Positions 16,134-24,397 of a stretch of DNA of 64,000 nt are shown here, piece by piece; the stretch's first letter is position 1, and every line of letters starts with the position of its first letter. A program made the translations under genes and the position numbers. Origin of the DNA: Butyrivibrio sp. MC2021. Its GTDB lineage: Bacteria; Bacillota; Clostridia; Lachnospirales; Lachnospiraceae. The stretch covers positions 806,001-870,000 of the forward strand of contig NZ_JHXX01000001.1 of the NCBI RefSeq assembly GCF_000621605.1, in the 5' to 3' direction. The notes below the pieces were generated by a model that searched no databases, was not told the DNA's origin, and saw only the letters and a program-made list of their open reading frames with translations.

Positions 16134-16937
16134 TCAGAATAAATACTTCGCGATCATCTGCTTAATTATCTTATCACTAATTACTACTCCAGATGATTCA
16201 TAGGATACTATAAGACGTTCTCCCGGAAATATTTCATTTGTGATGTATGAATTTATCTTGCGTATAGCCTTTTCAGCATAAGCCGGATCATCCATTCTTC
16301 CGTCATGCTCCCAGTAGATTTCCTTGCCATCTCTTTTCCTAAGGAATGTAAAATCTGGGTATACGACTCCATACCCCTTGAGTTTCAGAGGGCACTCATA
16401 CTTGTATTCAATGCCAAGATCATAAAAAGTATCAGCAAGAATTTTCTCTGATTTGGAACGAACCCTTTCGCCCTTCTTTGTATAGATTTCCGGAATGCCC
16501 GGAGCAAACTCTTTCCCCACATATGGAATAGCCTTCCATTCTTCAAGCCGTTGCTTCCACGGTGTTTCTACCGGATTGATAAGCGTCTTTCTGATTGGAT
16601 GAAGATTATTGTAGATTTTTTCTATCTCATTGTCCTCGTATTCTATAGTGAGCTTGTCTAGTTGCTTAAGCCTCCTGTCTACAAGCTTTTTTACTTTCTG
16701 GTCATAGGCCTTCTGGGCAAGGCAGTAGGCAAGGGCTATATCTTCTTTCTTGATATATGAAAGCTTATATCCATCTCCATCGTCATCTCCGACACACTGT
16801 ATGTATTGAACCTTTTTATTTGCCGTGGTTACTCTGACAGTTCCACAAGGTGCATCTTTAAGTCTGCTATCAACTATTTTCTTGATATTGTTTAATCGAT
16901 TTTCTTCATTTGTCAGTAATTCTTTTAATCCTTGCAT
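16134..16937 (-). CDS. PD-(D/E)XK nuclease-like protein
   Basis: A 267-residue protein. The N-terminal 100 residues are helical and charged. The C-terminal half has VRSKSEKILADTFYDLGI (conserved glutamate), then YECPLKL, VYPDFTFLRK (the PD part) and EIYWEHDG (the E-x-H part). This order matches a PD-(D/E)XK-like fold common in hypothetical Firmicute proteins. The start has AGAGG 7 bases upstream and overlaps the end of a coupled upstream frame by 13 bases. Whether it cuts DNA is unknown. It lies between the beta-lactamase-like gene and the inverted-repeat array. Confidence 0.65.
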   Translation of the reverse strand: MQGLKELLTNEENRLNNIKKIVDSRLKDAPCGTVRVTTANKKVQYIQCVGDDDGDGYKLSYIKKEDIALAYCLAQKAYDQKVKKLVDRRLKQLDKLTIEYEDNEIEKIYNNLHPIRKTLINPVETPWKQRLEEWKAIPYVGKEFAPGIPEIYTKKGERVRSKSEKILADTFYDLGIEYKYECPLKLKGYGVVYPDFTFLRKRDGKEIYWEHDGRMDDPAYAEKAIRKINSYITNEIFPGERLIVSYESSGVVISDKIIKQMIAKYLF

Positions 16938-17116
16938 TTTTCCTCTTTTCTTTTATTAACGCCTGTATATTTTTCTTTTCCGTCTATTACGATCATTTTG
17001 CTGGCGTCAGCAAAATGTTCTGGTACTACTATCCTATTGCTCTCACATGAAGCTCCTACTCTTGTTTGTCTGTTGAATTTAATCTTTTGTTTATTTTCAA
17101 CAGGCTGTTTTCCCCG
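16925..17116 (-). pseudogene. Open 64-codon frame coupled to the nuclease-like gene, probably a gene remnant
   Basis: The frame reads through RQTRVGASCESNRIVVPEHF and ADASKMIVIDGKEKYTGVNK to a stop that overlaps the downstream ATG. The overlap and the shared ribosome binding site suggest a former or real gene translationally coupled to the PD-(D/E)XK-like protein. No start codon with a ribosome binding site is seen. Upstream, in-frame stops occur in the 54-bp repeat array, whose first unit lies inside this frame. Confidence 0.4.
16994..17017. other. Hairpin inside the coupled upstream frame
   Basis: A perfect 10-bp inverted repeat (CATTTTGCTG) with a 4-base loop. It falls within the 64-codon frame, so it may be coincidental or a translational control element for the next gene. 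Confidence 0.45.
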
Positions 17117-17426
17117 CTATAACCTGTTGAAAATCAAGATATTCATGTTTCCAACAGTATGATTTGTAGCTTTTCATCTGTTGGAATTGGCTAATTGGTC
17201 TTTTCAACAGATATTTAATGCTAGTTTCATCTGCTGAAAAGTATAAATGTTCAAATTCCAACAGATGTATAGCCCAATTTCTTACTGTTGAAATTCATAA
17301 AACTACAAATATCAACAGGCAAATCCCCCTTTAAGCTACTGTTGAAATCTTACAGCTCATCAATTCCAACAGAAAAAGCCAAAACTTTCAGCCTGTTGAA
17401 AAGCCCAAGACAGCAAATTTCAACAG
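17070..17426. repeat. Seven-unit inverted-repeat array, 54-bp period
   Basis: Seven units begin at 17070, 17124, 17178, 17231, 17285, 17339 and 17393. Each is 34 bp (the third is 33) and runs CTGTTGAA - 18 variable bases - TTCAACAG, with up to 2 changes per arm. Units are separated by exactly 20 variable bases. Both the inner 18 and the outer 20 bases differ between units; only the arms are kept. A promoter at 17590-17617 points into it on the minus strand. Read on the minus strand, 54 bp equals 18 codons (FNR/FNS and TVG/PVE recur), but most repeats contain stops at different places. Confidence 0.85.
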
Positions 17427-17542
17427 TCTCCAAACAAATCTTGTTTAAAAATCTTGGAAATTCTCCGATCATAATGGCATAAAACTGCAATTATGCGGAT
17501 TATCCGATCACAACAGCCTCAAGCCATTGTGCGGAATAGATA

Positions 17543-17564
17543 CGCGGCTGGTGCGCCAGCCGCG
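17543..17564. other. GC-rich hairpin downstream of a minus-strand promoter
   Basis: A perfect 9-bp inverted repeat (CGCGGCTGG) with loop TGCG in otherwise AT-rich DNA, about 25 bases after the -10 of the minus-strand promoter. It would be the first structure in a transcript running into the 54-bp array. Confidence 0.6.
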
Positions 17565-17589
17565 ATAACTAGAATAATCTCAGAAATGA

Positions 17590-17617
17590 ATTATAATATA
17601 CTCTCAATAAAAGTCAA
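17590..17617 (-). promoter_or_regulatory. Promoter reading into the inverted-repeat array
   Basis: TTGACT (17617-17612), a 16-base spacer and TATAAT (17595-17590) on the minus strand. The predicted transcript would cover the GC hairpin, the seven-unit array and then the coupled frame and nuclease-like gene, giving a leader of more than 600 bases. Confidence 0.65.
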
Positions 17618-17672
17618 CCAAGCGGTTCAACCCCGTTGGCTTCTCACCACTTTTTCACACGGAAGTTCTGCT

Positions 17673-17693
17673 ATTGCCCATTTCATGGGCAAT
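17673..17693. other. Hairpin near the rlmD end
   Basis: An 8-bp perfect inverted repeat (ATTGCCCA) with a 5-base loop, 25 bases beyond the rlmD stop. It could attenuate rlmD transcription, though no T-run follows on the minus strand. Confidence 0.45.
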
Positions 17694-17717
17694 CCAGAAC
17701 AACCGCGCCTGTAACAC

Positions 17718-19130
17718 TCAGCCTTCGCTAACGCTCGTCTTCGTTAACAGGACGACGGTTTCCACATGACTGGTCCAAGGGAACTGATCTACAGCAACAG
17801 CCCTGGTAACAACATATCCGTTGTCCTGAAGTATCTCCAGATCTCTGGCAAGAGATGTGGGCTTACAGGAAACATAGATCATATATGGAACACCATAGCC
17901 GATAATCTTGTGGAGGGCCTTAGGGTTGATGCCGTCTCTGGGGGGATCAAGGATGATCATGTCAGGCTTGGTCTCAATGTCGTCAAGGACCTTGAGAACG
18001 TCTCCGACGATAAATTCGCAGTTGTCCAGATTGTTAAGCTTGGCATTCTCTTTGGCTGCTTCCACCGCCTCTTCCACGATTTCAACACCGATGACCTTCT
18101 CTGCAATGGGCGCAAGGAGCTGGGCAATGGTGCCGGTTCCGGAATAGAGATCGTAGATAACTCCGTCCTTCTTGATCTTCTTCTGGTCAAAGAGACTGAT
18201 GATATAGCCTCTTACTGTCTGGTACAGAACCTCAGCGCTAAGGCTGTTGGTCTGGAAGAAGGAGAAAGGTGTGATCCTGAACTTAAGGCCCAGGAGCTGC
18301 TCATAGAAGAAGTCCTGGCCATAGAGGATCTCAGTGCCCTCATCAATTACAGCATCCGCAAGAGCATCGTTTTTGGTATGAAGGATACCTACAATGCGGC
18401 CTGTGAGCTCCAATGATAAAAGAGCATCTTTAAAACCGGTAAGGTCATGTTCCTCCTGAGTGGTTGTGATAAGATCCACCAGGATGTCTCCGGTTCTGAC
18501 AGCCTTTCTTACAAGAAGGTGCCTTAAGTATCCCACCTGCTTCATTCTGTGGTAAAAGCTGATCTCTTTCCTGTCATACATCGGAGCAAAGTAGTCCACT
18601 GTAGCGGAAAGAATAGCCTTATAATCATCATCTACAATACGACAGCCACTGACAGTTACAATATCATAAAAGCCGCCTCTTTTATGCATACCCAAACAAA
18701 GGGGGCCACCCATGACTTCATCTCCAAAGGTGAACTCCATCTTATTTCTGTATGCATACTTAACGGGACTGGTCTTGATTCCCTCCCAGGTCCATCTCTC
18801 CTGCTGCCTCTCAAAGGCCGGCTGTAAAAGACTTCTCACCTGTTGTTCCTTAAGACCAAGCTCCTTAACATAGGGCATTGTAAGATAGCTGCAGCCTCCG
18901 CATTTTCCAAAGTGGATGCAGGGGCTCTCATGGGAATCAGAAGGCTCTTCCAGAACCTCCAGAACTCTTCCCTCAGCCTTATCTTTTCTGACCTTCTGTA
19001 TCTGAACAGATACTTTCTGATCGGGAAGGACGTTTTTTACAACGACCTTCCCTTCTTCTGTTTCAATTATTCCTTTATTGGGGAATTCTACTCGCTTAAC
19101 AATTCCCTCTATTATATCTTTTTTCTTCAC
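17718..19130 (-). CDS. rlmD: 23S rRNA (uracil-5-)-methyltransferase RlmD/RumA
   Basis: A 470-residue SAM-dependent enzyme that makes 5-methyluridine in 23S rRNA. An N-terminal TRAM domain (about 1-60) is followed by the Fe-S cysteines CIHFGKCGGC (71, 77, 80). The methyltransferase core includes YDLYSGTGTIAQLL, ILDPPRDGINPKAL and YVSCKPTSLARDL with the catalytic cysteine. The protein ends HVETVVLLTKTSVSEG: the last codons differ from the family's long Lachnospiraceae tail, which lies orphaned at 10417-10669. Catalytic motifs are intact, so the truncated enzyme may still work. The 3' end of this gene is a known integration site for conjugative elements in streptococci. Confidence 0.9.
   Translation of the reverse strand: MKKKDIIEGIVKRVEFPNKGIIETEEGKVVVKNVLPDQKVSVQIQKVRKDKAEGRVLEVLEEPSDSHESPCIHFGKCGGCSYLTMPYVKELGLKEQQVRSLLQPAFERQQERWTWEGIKTSPVKYAYRNKMEFTFGDEVMGGPLCLGMHKRGGFYDIVTVSGCRIVDDDYKAILSATVDYFAPMYDRKEISFYHRMKQVGYLRHLLVRKAVRTGDILVDLITTTQEEHDLTGFKDALLSLELTGRIVGILHTKNDALADAVIDEGTEILYGQDFFYEQLLGLKFRITPFSFFQTNSLSAEVLYQTVRGYIISLFDQKKIKKDGVIYDLYSGTGTIAQLLAPIAEKVIGVEIVEEAVEAAKENAKLNNLDNCEFIVGDVLKVLDDIETKPDMIILDPPRDGINPKALHKIIGYGVPYMIYVSCKPTSLARDLEILQDNGYVVTRAVAVDQFPWTSHVETVVLLTKTSVSEG
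17735..17756. repeat. Attachment-site-like repeat in the rlmD 3' end, copy 2
   Basis: Matches 7427-7448 at 20 of 22 bases. It lies within codons for VVLLTKT at the point where rlmD departs from its family. The same part of the gene, coding HVETVVLL, recurs at 10640-10669 with more divergence. Confidence 0.5.
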
Positions 19131-19140
19131 TTTTTAATTC

Positions 19141-19407
19141 TTAACTTTCCTTGATGAAATCGTCGTCGTCAAAGTCATCCTCGAAATCGTCGAAGTCATC
19201 ATCATAATAATCATCTTCAAAAGCAGGTGTCATGTAGCAATATACCAGATAAGAAATGATTGCTACAGCAGAAATTGATCCCAGAACCGCAAGAATCCAG
19301 AGAATAACGTTGGAAGGCTTCTTTGCATTTGCAGCTTCTCTCTTATCAAGAAGTTCGTTGATACGTGTCATTTCAATAATGTCGTCAATCTTAGATTTTA
19401 CTTCCAT
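19141..19407 (-). CDS. Small single-pass membrane protein with a poly-acidic tail
   Basis: An 88-residue protein. A charged N-terminal helix (IDDIIEMTRINELLDKREAA) precedes one membrane segment (VILWILAVLGSISAVAIISYLVY) and a strongly acidic tail rich in Asp and Tyr (DDYYDDDFDDFEDDFDDDDF). No enzyme motif. It sits 10 bases upstream of rlmD and 82 bases after pcrA. Function unknown; small acidic-tailed membrane proteins of this kind occur in Lachnospiraceae. Confidence 0.7.
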   Translation of the reverse strand: MEVKSKIDDIIEMTRINELLDKREAANAKKPSNVILWILAVLGSISAVAIISYLVYCYMTPAFEDDYYDDDFDDFEDDFDDDDFIKES

Positions 19408-19488
19408 TTGTAGCCCCTTTCCTAATAAACAATAGTATAAAAATATTTTACCATGGAACCATACTCAGTGCCAAAATACTTGGCTTTT

Positions 19489-21933
19489 TTATAGTTTCTT
19501 TAGCTTTGCAAAAGCAGCATACATAATCTTCTGTCCGCATTCATCGAACTCCACGGTTACCTTGTAGTCTCTTGGTCCTTCCTCAAGACCGGTGACGGTT
19601 CCGATGCCGTATTTCACATGGGAAACTCTGTCTCCTTCCGAATACTCAGGTTTTGATGCGGAGGTTGGCATTCCCTTGGAAAGCCCTGCCAAAGAGCCCT
19701 TGGTATAGGTCTTGGCCGCGGATGCCAGGTAAGGCTTGTTCTGGGGCACAGCTCTTGGCTTTGGTGGTGCCGGCTTTGCCTTGATCTTGTAGGTTCCCGC
19801 AAGAGATGAACTGCCTCCTGAGAAGCTGCTGCCGGGCTTAATGGCTTTTTTAATCCCTGAGCCCCTGCCGTAGTCCTCCATGCCGCTCTCATAGGCGCCT
19901 TTTCCTCTGAAATCGTCCTCAACTCCGTCATATTCATCTATGGAGTCGCCGTCGTCATATAAAAATGCTGCCTTGGCGGACACCTTTGATTTATCCAGAA
20001 GACTTGATGGAATCTCACTTACAAAGCGGCTCACATCATTGTAAAGAGTCTGTCCTCTTACCATTCGCTTTCTGGCTGCGGTTAAGGTCAGATGTCTCTT
20101 GGCTCTGGTGATTCCAACATAGGCCAGGCGTCTTTCCTCCTCAATGCCCTCAGGATCTGAATCCTCGTTCTCAAGGGTCATATAGCTTGGGAAGGTGCCC
20201 TCTTCCATGCCCGCAAGATATACATGCTCAAACTCCAGGCCCTTGGCGCTGTGAAGGGTCATAAGAAGAACTTTCTCATTGTCCTCACCGATCCTGTCGA
20301 TATCTGCCACCAGGGCAACCTCTTCCAAAAAGCCCGTGAGGGTCGGAAGCTCTATCTCATCATTTTCCTCATAGGCTGCTGCCTTGGAGATAAGTTCTCC
20401 CACGTTCTGGGCTCTGTCATTGTCTCCGCTGTCATCCTCGTCATCCAGAGTCTTAAGATAATCCATGTATCCGATGGTCTCAATGACATCCTTCATAAGC
20501 TCTTCCAGAGACATCATCTTCTGCTTGGTCCTGAAGGCTCTTATCATGGTGACAAAGTCTGTGAGCTTGGAGCTACTTCTTGATACCGCCACGATCTGAT
20601 CTGCTTCGCAGAGGGCGTCAAAAAAGGTGATCTGCCTCTCGTCAGCATAGTTCTGCACATAGTCTATAGTTGTTCCGCCGATGCCTCTCTTTGGAACATT
20701 TATTATTCTCTTAACAGCCACATCATCCTTGCCGCTCTCAATTACCTTGAGGTAAGCCAGGATGTCCTTGATCTCTCGTCTTGAATAGAAGTTGGTGCCC
20801 CCCACGATATCATAAGGGATTCCCTCATGGACGAAACGCTCCTCCAGAAGACGGGACTGGGCATTGGTCCTGTAGAGAACCGCGCACTCACTGTAAGAAA
20901 GCTTGCCGTTTCTCTTGAGCTTGCCGATATCGGAGGCTATGAACTCCGCCTCATCGTAAGCTGTGTCAAACTGCATCAGCTTGGCCTTTTCTCCATCCTT
21001 CTCATCAGTCCAAAGGGCCTTGTCCTTACGTCCGTAGTTATTTCTGATAACGGCATTGGCAGCGTCCAGGATCTGCTGAGTGGATCTGTAGTTCTGCTCC
21101 AGTTTGATCACGGTAGCATCAGGATAGAACTTCTCAAAATCAAGAATGTTCCTGATGTTGGCCCCTCTGAACCTGTAGATACTCTGATCATCATCACCCA
21201 CAACACAGAGGTTCTTGTATTTATCTGCCAGGAGCCTTATAAGCTCAAACTGGGCAGAGTTGGTATCCTGATACTCGTCCACCATGATGTACTTAAATCT
21301 CTCCTGATAGGAGTCAAGAACATCCGGATTATTTCTAAAAAGTTCCACGGTCTTCATGATAAGGTCGTCGAAGTCCATGGCATTATTCTTCTTAAGAGCC
21401 AGCTGATACTCGGTATAGGCCTTGGATATCTTGGATTTGATGAACTCATTTCCGGAAGCCGCATAGTACTCCTCGGGAGATACGAGATTGTCCTTGCACC
21501 TGGAAATGCTGTTGGTGATCTGTCTGAGTTTCAACTGAGTAGTTTCAAGCTGGAATCTCTTGCAGATATCCTTCAGCAGAGTCTTTGAATCATCGCTGTC
21601 ATAGATAGTAAAATTGCTGTCATAGCCAAGCCTGTCGGCATATCTACGAAGGATACGCACACAGCTGGAGTGAAAGGTGGAAACCCAGATGCTCTCGGCA
21701 CCGAAGCCCACGATCTTGTCTACCCTTTCCCTCATCTCCCCTGCTGCCTTATTGGTAAAGGTGATGGCCATGATGTTCCATGGGTTTACCCCACAATCGT
21801 CTATAAGATACGCAACTCTGTGAGTCAGAACCCTGGTCTTTCCCGAACCGGCACCGGCAAGGATAAGAACCGGTCCGTCGGTCTGAAAAACAGCCTGCTT
21901 CTGCTGCGCATTAAGTGTATCGTTTATTCCCAT
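19489..21933 (-). CDS. pcrA: ATP-dependent DNA helicase PcrA/UvrD
   Basis: An 814-residue superfamily 1 3'-5' helicase for repair and removal of replication blocks. Motifs in order: Walker A ILAGAGSGKTRVLTHR near residue 25, MVDEYQDTNSAQFEL, VVGDDDQSIYRFRGAN, LEQNYRSTQQI, MTLHSAKGLEFEHVYLAGM and YVGITRAKRHLTL. The C-terminal end has a Tudor-like PcrA tail that binds RNA polymerase in relatives (GDRVSHVKYGIGTVTGLEEG). A long low-complexity linker separates it from the helicase core. Length is slightly above the usual 720-770 because of this linker. Confidence 0.93.
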   Translation of the reverse strand: MGINDTLNAQQKQAVFQTDGPVLILAGAGSGKTRVLTHRVAYLIDDCGVNPWNIMAITFTNKAAGEMRERVDKIVGFGAESIWVSTFHSSCVRILRRYADRLGYDSNFTIYDSDDSKTLLKDICKRFQLETTQLKLRQITNSISRCKDNLVSPEEYYAASGNEFIKSKISKAYTEYQLALKKNNAMDFDDLIMKTVELFRNNPDVLDSYQERFKYIMVDEYQDTNSAQFELIRLLADKYKNLCVVGDDDQSIYRFRGANIRNILDFEKFYPDATVIKLEQNYRSTQQILDAANAVIRNNYGRKDKALWTDEKDGEKAKLMQFDTAYDEAEFIASDIGKLKRNGKLSYSECAVLYRTNAQSRLLEERFVHEGIPYDIVGGTNFYSRREIKDILAYLKVIESGKDDVAVKRIINVPKRGIGGTTIDYVQNYADERQITFFDALCEADQIVAVSRSSSKLTDFVTMIRAFRTKQKMMSLEELMKDVIETIGYMDYLKTLDDEDDSGDNDRAQNVGELISKAAAYEENDEIELPTLTGFLEEVALVADIDRIGEDNEKVLLMTLHSAKGLEFEHVYLAGMEEGTFPSYMTLENEDSDPEGIEEERRLAYVGITRAKRHLTLTAARKRMVRGQTLYNDVSRFVSEIPSSLLDKSKVSAKAAFLYDDGDSIDEYDGVEDDFRGKGAYESGMEDYGRGSGIKKAIKPGSSFSGGSSSLAGTYKIKAKPAPPKPRAVPQNKPYLASAAKTYTKGSLAGLSKGMPTSASKPEYSEGDRVSHVKYGIGTVTGLEEGPRDYKVTVEFDECGQKIMYAAFAKLKKL

Positions 21934-21951
21934 TAAATAATTCCTTTATAA

Positions 21952-22617
21952 TCACTGATTCTTTTTCTTTTGTTTCTCTTCCTTTGCCTTGGCCTTTTCC
22001 TTGTTTTTCTCAGCAAGCTCCTTGTCCGTTATGTTATCCAGGATTTTCTCTATGAGAAGCTTTTTGATATAAACGTCATAGGATAAAAGAGATATGAAAG
22101 AGAACATCTGCATTCTCTTTTTCTCTTCTTCATCTATATCCATGTCGGAAAAAGTCTGAAGTGACCTGTCATATTTTTTCTTAAGATCCTCGATCAAAGG
22201 CTCTAACTCTTCATTCTGAAGTTCAAAGGCAGTATTGTAGATCTTACTTAAGTTCAGCTCATCATCACTTACATGAAATCGCTCCTTAAGGGGAGTTATA
22301 AGAGTCTGAATGTCATTAATGGACAAAAGATTCTTATAGTAGTAAATGAAGATCAGCAAAATAAGATGATCCTTGGAATACTTCTTCCTGACAGGTGGCG
22401 GAAGAAGGTCATTCTTGGCATAGTTATTGATCATGGTCTTGGTAAGGACCTTGTCCACGTCAGGATGTCTGGTGGTGCGCTTGAGGCGCTCAGACATAAA
22501 GGTAGTGAGCTGGTCCATATACAGATCAATATTCGGCATATCCTCCAAAGGAATCGGATTGATCCTTCCAAGGGATGCTATAACACTATTCATAAGATCA
22601 TCATTATCTATAGTCAT
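21952..22617 (-). CDS. DUF1836 domain protein
   Basis: A 221-residue protein matching the DUF1836 pattern: TRHPDVDKVLTKTMINNYAK (probably part of a winged-helix or MerR-like domain), LLPPPVRKKYSKDHLILLIFIYYYKN and SINDIQTLITPLKE. It ends with a Lys/Glu-rich tail. Members are likely DNA-binding regulators with no established target. It lies 18 bases upstream of pcrA and 18 bases downstream of recN, so it probably belongs to the same operon. Confidence 0.8.
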   Translation of the reverse strand: MTIDNDDLMNSVIASLGRINPIPLEDMPNIDLYMDQLTTFMSERLKRTTRHPDVDKVLTKTMINNYAKNDLLPPPVRKKYSKDHLILLIFIYYYKNLLSINDIQTLITPLKERFHVSDDELNLSKIYNTAFELQNEELEPLIEDLKKKYDRSLQTFSDMDIDEEEKKRMQMFSFISLLSYDVYIKKLLIEKILDNITDKELAEKNKEKAKAKEEKQKKKNQ

Positions 22618-22635
22618 TTTCTTATGTCCTTTTTA

Positions 22636-24324
22636 TCAAGCCTTGGCTTCTCTGGCTTCCTTCCTCATCTCTCGGGCGTTCTGGAGTGTAGCCTCTGTCA
22701 GCTTTTCTCCTCCCAGGAGCCTAGCAAGTTCCCCTGTTGAAGCTTCTTCATCGAGGGCAAATATTCCCGTTACGGTCCTGCCCTCGTCAAGTCCTTTTTC
22801 TATCATAAAATGAGTATCTGCCATGGCCGCGATCTGTGGCAGATGAGTAATGCAAATGATCTGATGATCTCTTGCCAGTTCTCCCAGCTTTCTGGAGACC
22901 TTCCATGCGGTCTTTCCGCTGATTCCGGCATCGATCTCATCAAAGATCAGAGTGCTGATGTCATCCTTATCCGCAACCACTGTCTTAAGAGCAAGCATAA
23001 TTCTTGAGAGCTCACCTCCGCTGGCTATCTTCTCAAGGGGCCTTAAGGCCTCTCCGGGATTGGTGGATATCATAAATTCCACATCATCATATCCTCTCGA
23101 GGTTGCATTATCAGGATTGCTTCTAACCTCTATATTGAATCTCACATCAAGGAAATTAAGATCTATAAGTGCATCTTTAAGCTTCTCTTCAAGAACCCTG
23201 GCACCTTCATTTCTAATGGCTGAAATATCGGCACAAAGCTTTAAAACTGTCTGTTTTGAAGCCTCATATTCCCTGGTGAGTCTGTTTCTGTACTGATCAA
23301 GATCCGATAAAGTATCAAGTCTTTCCTGTTTTTCGTCGAGAGCCTTTAAAACCGCCTCAAGGCTTCCACCGTACTTATCCTTCAGGTGATTGATGATATT
23401 GAGCCTGTCCTCTGTTACCTTAAACTCCTCGTCATCAAACTCAAGGTCCTTGATATAGCCTGAAAGAGATCTGTTAAAATCGCTTAAAAGATTCTCCACA
23501 TCAGAGAGCTGGTCCAGAAGTCCCTGGAGCTCCTGATCGTAGGATGCCACAGATGAAAGCTCCCTCACAGCTCTTCCTATGATGTCAGAAGCGCTTTCTT
23601 CTGATTCTCCCGATCCTGTCATGGATGATGCCGCATAGGCAGCCTCTGATATCTTGCGGCTGTTGACCATCTTGTGATAAGCATTCTCCAGCTTTTCATC
23701 TTCGCCAATAACTACCGCAGCATCCGAGATCTCCTGCACTTCAAACTCAAGGAGTTCCTGCTCCCTTATCCTTGAAGCTTCATCAATCTCTGTCTCTGAC
23801 AGTTTATCAGAGATATCCTTCATTTTTTTGTACTCAGTTGAGAGTTCTTCGAAAAGGTCTTTTAACCTATCCATACAATAATCATCAAGAATCTCCATGT
23901 GTTTCTTTTTGTGAAGAAGTTCCTGATGATCATTTTGTCCGTGGATATTTATAAGAATGTTAGAGATTTCCTTAAGCTGTCTGGCTGTAACGGTCTCCCC
24001 GCCAACCTTGGACACGCTCCTGCTTCCCATCAGCTTGCGCTGAATGGTAAGACTTCCATCCTCCTCGATGGGAATGTCCATCTCTTCAAGGAGTTTCCTC
24101 TGAGCATCGCTTTCAATTCCAAAGGTCAACTCAACCAGTGCATATTCCTCCCCGGTTCTTATAAGGCTGCCGTCAGCCTTTCCTCCAAGGGCCAGGTTAA
24201 CCGATCCGATCACCACAGATTTACCTGCTCCGGTCTCACCGGTTAAAATGTTCAGCCCCTTCCCAAACTCGATCTCCTGCTCCTTGATAAGAGCAAGATT
24301 TTTCACGTGTAAAGTGTATAACAT
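22636..24324 (-). CDS. recN: DNA repair protein RecN
   Basis: A 562-residue SMC-like ATPase acting early in double-strand-break repair. The N-terminal head has LNILTGETGAGKSVVIGSV (Walker A) and the Q-loop region INIHGQNDHQELL. A central coiled coil spans about residues 150-380. The C-terminal head has IASGGELSRIMLALK (signature) and LIFDEIDAGISG (Walker B). The length is normal. It follows argR in the usual Firmicute order. Confidence 0.95.
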   Translation of the reverse strand: MLYTLHVKNLALIKEQEIEFGKGLNILTGETGAGKSVVIGSVNLALGGKADGSLIRTGEEYALVELTFGIESDAQRKLLEEMDIPIEEDGSLTIQRKLMGSRSVSKVGGETVTARQLKEISNILINIHGQNDHQELLHKKKHMEILDDYCMDRLKDLFEELSTEYKKMKDISDKLSETEIDEASRIREQELLEFEVQEISDAAVVIGEDEKLENAYHKMVNSRKISEAAYAASSMTGSGESEESASDIIGRAVRELSSVASYDQELQGLLDQLSDVENLLSDFNRSLSGYIKDLEFDDEEFKVTEDRLNIINHLKDKYGGSLEAVLKALDEKQERLDTLSDLDQYRNRLTREYEASKQTVLKLCADISAIRNEGARVLEEKLKDALIDLNFLDVRFNIEVRSNPDNATSRGYDDVEFMISTNPGEALRPLEKIASGGELSRIMLALKTVVADKDDISTLIFDEIDAGISGKTAWKVSRKLGELARDHQIICITHLPQIAAMADTHFMIEKGLDEGRTVTGIFALDEEASTGELARLLGGEKLTEATLQNAREMRKEAREAKA

Positions 24325-24397
24325 ATTATCCTCATCCTTCTAAAAAATGAGTTCCCCGCCTTGCCTGTTAGAGCAAATATATCGAAATGACCAGGAA

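Noticed and set aside
17070..17426. CRISPR array
   Set aside because: No conserved 28-36 bp repeat exists. Only 8-10 bp arms are kept, both intervals vary, and no cas gene is near.
20827..21588. 253-residue plus-strand open frame opposite pcrA
   Set aside because: Antisense to intact helicase motifs, with no start signal.
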